Source: Promethearchaeota archaeon CR_4 (GTDB lineage Archaea; Asgardarchaeota; Lokiarchaeia; Sigyniarchaeales; CR-4). From it: a stretch of 7,729 nucleotides of DNA. Positions 6,003-7,729 of this stretch are shown here, in pieces. The stretch lies in assembly GCA_001940655.1 (NCBI GenBank), contig MBAA01000139.1, positions 184 through 7,912 of the forward strand, read 5' to 3'. Below the pieces are notes generated by a model. It was not told the origin of the DNA. It ran no database searches and saw only the letters and a list, made by a program, of their open reading frames with translations. Within the stretch, counting starts at the first letter, position 1; each line of letters opens with the position of its first letter. The translations under genes were made by a program, and so were the position numbers.

Positions 6003-6021
6003 CCTCGGAGAGTTTATAAAG
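6003..6021 (-). promoter_or_regulatory. TATA box with adjoining operator-like motif for the leader ORF-trpB2 unit
   Basis: TTTATAAA (6013-6020) lies just beyond the maoC stop codon and about 27 bases before the ATG at 5989. Directly next to it, at 6004-6013, the plus strand reads CTCGGAGAGT. Near-copies occur at 5856-5865 (plus, CTCCGAGAGT) and 5893-5904 (minus, CTCGGCGAGAGT). A protein bound between the TATA box and the start would block initiation. Confidence 0.5.
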
Positions 6022-6037
6022 ATTGTGAGGGGGGTTT

Positions 6038-6463
6038 TCACATAATGATGACTAGCGCTTCTCCGTCAGTGACTACAACCCCATTTTGATTCGTGACAAC
6101 AGTATTAATCTTGAGAAATTTCAACGTCCCCTCTTTTTTCGTGAATTTCTCCGCGACTTCTGCCGTGGCAGTCAACGTGTCCCCGACAAAAACAGGTTTT
6201 CTGAAATTACTTATCTGGGAGACATAAAGTGCTCCAGGACCTGGTAATTTCATCCCGATGACGGCAGAAATAAGGGCGGATGAAAAACACCCATGGACTA
6301 ATCTCTTTCCAAATTGGCTCTTTTTGGCGAACTCCTCGTTGATGTGAAGAGGATTGAAATCGCCAGAAATCCCTGCGAAGAGGACGACATCCGCCTCTGT
6401 GACGGTTTTCGAGTGCTCGGCCTTATCCCCAACTTTGAAATCTTCGTATTTTTTAGTCGTCAT
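6038..6463 (-). CDS. MaoC/PhaJ-type enoyl-CoA hydratase (hot-dog fold)
   Basis: MaoC-like hydratases add water to trans-2-enoyl-CoA to give (R)-3-hydroxyacyl-CoA. From ATG 6463 the product is 141 residues, the usual length of a single hot-dog domain of the PhaJ type. The hydratase 2 motif is clear: GDFNPLHINEEFA with catalytic D35 and H40, five residues apart as in PhaJ, then FGKRLVHGCFSSALIS, where a serine near 61 sits in the usual position, and KPVFVGDTL in the second half. A GTG at 6472 would add three residues; neither start has a good ribosome binding site. It lies 97 bases after the methyltransferase gene with a T-tract between them, so it may have its own promoter. Its place between RNA methylation and tryptophan genes gives no hint of the acyl-CoA substrate. 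Archaeal members are often linked to lipid or short-chain acyl-CoA metabolism. Confidence 0.92.
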   Translation of the reverse strand: MTTKKYEDFKVGDKAEHSKTVTEADVVLFAGISGDFNPLHINEEFAKKSQFGKRLVHGCFSSALISAVIGMKLPGPGALYVSQISNFRKPVFVGDTLTATAEVAEKFTKKEGTLKFLKINTVVTNQNGVVVTDGEALVIIM

Positions 6464-6507
6464 AATAACCACGCTCTATAATATGCTAAAAAAGAAGGAT
6501 ATCTCCC

Positions 6508-6519
6508 ATTTAAAAATAT
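6508..6519 (-). promoter_or_regulatory. Candidate TATA box for maoC
   Basis: ATATTTTTAAAT on the minus strand predicts a start near 6487 and a leader of about 24 bases before ATG 6463. It lies just after the T-tract that may end the upstream transcript. Confidence 0.35.
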
Positions 6520-6526
6520 GCTAGGT

Positions 6527-6553
6527 CAAAAAGAATCAGAATTGAAAATGCTC
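6527..6553 (-). terminator. Candidate T-rich terminator after the methyltransferase gene
   Basis: The minus strand after the methyltransferase stop reads ATTTTC, then ATTCTTTTTGACC, an oligo-T tract typical of archaeal termination, with no hairpin needed. Confidence is moderate because the run is short. Confidence 0.35.
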
Positions 6554-6560
6554 ATCATTC

Positions 6561-7370
6561 TCAAGATTTTATAATCGGATTAATGACGCGAATTACCCAA
6601 CGAACCCGAGTCCCTGCTTTCAAACCAAATATTTCCTTCCTCATTCCAGCTTTTTCGATATATGTGAAAACGTCCTCGAGGATTTTCGTTTGTTTACCAC
6701 TGATGAGAGCTGCGGCGGATCCAGATTGTTTGAGGAAATGCGGGGCTTCTTGAAAAAACTGCACGCAAAAACTTCCCTGGGAGTCTTGATTATTTAGCAA
6801 TTCTCGTGGATCCCCTGCCCAAATGACCCGCGGGGAAAGAATTTCATCGTAATAAGGGGGGTTGGTAATAATCAGGTCAAATTGTTCTCCCTCGGGTACA
6901 ACTCCATCCATCAGTTTCCCCTCGCTAGCAGGTAGGATTTTAACCTGATCTTGGAGGTTATTTATTGCAACGTGGTGCCGTGCTCTCTCGATTGAAACCG
7001 GATTTATTTCCGTTGCCACGCAACGGGCCCGAAAGCATTTGGCGGCGATCATACTAATGATAGCGGTCTGTCCCGTGCCTATTTCGAGAATGGAAAGATT
7101 GTCGGGATGAAGCTGTTTCAAGAAATTATAACGAAGCATGGGGGTTGGGATGAGACCAGAGAAATTCTGTAACTGTAATTCAAGACCAAGTACTTCCCTC
7201 GCAATGGTCGTGTTGTAAAGAATGAGAGCATCGCGATTTTCCAGATCAATCTTAGGGGGATTCTCCTTAAGAAGGAATTTTCTCAGTTCAGGAGTCTTCA
7301 AAATCGCATCCTGGAGGGGGAGACCCCCGATAACGGGAAAAATAGGCGCTGTTTCGAGGTTTTTCATCAT
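6561..7370 (-). CDS. METTL16/RlmF-like SAM-dependent methyltransferase
   Basis: The product is 269 residues. It has a Rossmann methyltransferase core: SAM-binding motif I EIGTGQ at 96-101, acidic residue E121 after strand 2 (VATEIN) and the catalytic motif NPPY at 170-173, which in this group methylates an exocyclic amine of adenine or guanine. The N-terminal part matches the METTL16/RlmF family beyond the common core: PELRKFL (27-33), IDLENRDALILYNTTIAREVLGL (from 41) and LIPTPMLRYNFL (73-84) correspond to family segments before motif I. E. coli RlmF makes m6A in 23S rRNA and human METTL16 makes m6A in U6 snRNA, so an RNA adenine target is likely but the RNA is unknown. Its ATG overlaps the thyA stop in an ATGA (7370-7367), so the two are translationally coupled. 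NPPY replaces the NPPF of the named enzymes. Confidence 0.85.
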   Translation of the reverse strand: MMKNLETAPIFPVIGGLPLQDAILKTPELRKFLLKENPPKIDLENRDALILYNTTIAREVLGLELQLQNFSGLIPTPMLRYNFLKQLHPDNLSILEIGTGQTAIISMIAAKCFRARCVATEINPVSIERARHHVAINNLQDQVKILPASEGKLMDGVVPEGEQFDLIITNPPYYDEILSPRVIWAGDPRELLNNQDSQGSFCVQFFQEAPHFLKQSGSAAALISGKQTKILEDVFTYIEKAGMRKEIFGLKAGTRVRWVIRVINPIIKS

Positions 7371-7729
7371 TCAATGTGGAACTGCTTCTTCCTCTCTTCT
7401 AAAATTTTGGCATATTCAGGTTCTAATCCTTCCCGTTTTTGCAGGCGGTCGAACATTTGGATGACTTCCTCGATGACTTTCCGCTGGCCATAGATGTGGA
7501 GAGAATTGGTGAAATCCACATAAGACCCCAATTCCACACCTAAACGATCTGCTATCATTTTTTGCATCGCGATCATACCCACACAATTTGCTCCAAGTGC
7601 GCGATATAAGTCCCGGGAGCGCCAACTCGTCTGCATGTGAAGTTTCCCATTGATGACTCGAGCCCAAACCCGCTGGAGGCACGGACAATCCTCCCGGTGG
7701 GGATCCGACATCGGACGCCACGTGATGCC
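7367..7729 (-). CDS. thyA: Thymidylate synthase, archaeal (methanogen) type, 5' part missing
   Basis: Only the C-terminal 120 residues are in the window; the frame stays open to the right edge, so the ATG at 7711 is internal and not the start. Thymidylate synthase converts dUMP to dTMP with methylene-tetrahydrofolate or an archaeal pterin. Visible landmarks: CPCLQRVW with the likely nucleophile cysteine at partial residue 17, the phosphate-binding WRSRDLY, LGANCVG in place of the usual LPFNIAS with the dUMP-contacting asparagine retained, and SYVDFTNSLHIYG in place of FxHxxGDxHxY with the His and Tyr retained. These departures from bacterial ThyA are those of the divergent archaeal branch. 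The C-terminal tail after HIYG is a charged helix. The stop overlaps the methyltransferase start by four bases. A dCMP hydroxymethylase-like relative is a less likely alternative. Confidence 0.85.
   Translation of the reverse strand, partial: GITWRPMSDPHREDCPCLQRVWARVINGKLHMQTSWRSRDLYRALGANCVGMIAMQKMIADRLGVELGSYVDFTNSLHIYGQRKVIEEVIQMFDRLQKREGLEPEYAKILEERKKQFHIE

Noticed and set aside
6480..6523. Direct repeat AATATGCTA at 6480-6488 and 6515-6523 upstream of maoC.
   Set aside because: Nine AT-rich bases repeated once within a short AT-rich gap is weak evidence; no symmetry or partner site was seen.
6536..6558. A C/D-box-like pair on the minus strand: ATGATGA followed 12 bases later by CTGA.
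   Set aside because: There is no second C'/D half, and the first box overlaps the sequence just after the methyltransferase stop. One C-D' pair is common by chance.
7416..7721. A second minus-strand ORF overlapping thyA in another frame.
   Set aside because: Its translation has no family features, while the overlapping frame clearly encodes the C-terminal half of thymidylate synthase.
1..7729. CRISPR array, insertion sequence, tRNA, rRNA or integration site.
   Set aside because: No regularly spaced repeats, transposase-like frames, terminal inverted repeats or cloverleaf sequences were seen by eye; a tRNA or profile scan was not possible.

Overview
This is a compact stretch of archaeal chromosome with eight protein genes, one probable 32-codon leader ORF and several informative intergenic regions. 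I call it archaeal for these reasons: the RqcH homologue carries the archaeal form of its C-terminal motif; the ThyA is of the divergent archaeal/methanogen type; there is a PyrI regulatory chain and a TrpB2-type tryptophan synthase beta chain; and TATA-like boxes, not -35/-10 pairs, precede genes, in one case at the spacing of a leaderless mRNA. The lysine-rich proteins, the TTG starts, the small membrane protein and the METTL16/RlmF-like methyltransferase would fit an Asgard archaeon, but this placement is a guess. No mobile element, CRISPR array, tRNA or rRNA was recognised.

Layout: (1) 1-1641, minus strand, rqcH (NEMF/Rqc2 family), running off the left edge. (2) 1642-2154, a gene-free interval with two TATA-like boxes in divergent orientation, three copies of a 10-bp motif and a 24-bp palindrome. 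(3) 2155-2598, plus, a small membrane protein of unknown function. (4) About 2620-3093, minus, pyrI, without pyrB beside it. (5) 3244-3810, plus, a Nudix hydrolase of ADP-ribose pyrophosphatase type, then 3853-4359, plus, a possible SRPBCC-fold protein. (6) 4381-5775, minus, trpB2, behind a 260-base upstream region. (7) 6038-6463, minus, a MaoC-type hot-dog hydratase. (8) 6561-7370 and 7367-7729, minus, a METTL16/RlmF-like methyltransferase whose start overlaps the stop of a thyA cut by the right edge.

The most interesting part is the region upstream of trpB2. A TATA box (TTTATAAA, 6013-6020) lies about 27 bases before the ATG of a 32-codon ORF (5989-5891). The ORF ends Trp-Ala-Trp-Pro-Arg-Arg-Glu-stop, and its stop codon is inside the first arm of a perfect 11-bp inverted repeat (5859-5899). 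Two smaller hairpins and two U-tracts follow, then trpB2 with a strong AGGTGA ribosome binding site, as expected for a second cistron. This has the layout of a tryptophan-sensing leader, which I do not know to be described for an archaeal trpB2. A competing reading is a DNA operator, because a CTC(C/G)GAGAGT motif occurs next to the TATA box and again at both arms of the inverted repeat.

Most of the genes are housekeeping: ribosome rescue (RqcH), pyrimidine and dTMP supply (PyrI, ThyA), tryptophan synthesis (TrpB2), nucleotide-sugar hydrolysis (Nudix), acyl-CoA chemistry (MaoC) and RNA methylation. Apart from the thyA-methyltransferase pair and the proposed leader-trpB2 unit, neighbouring genes show no clear pathway link.
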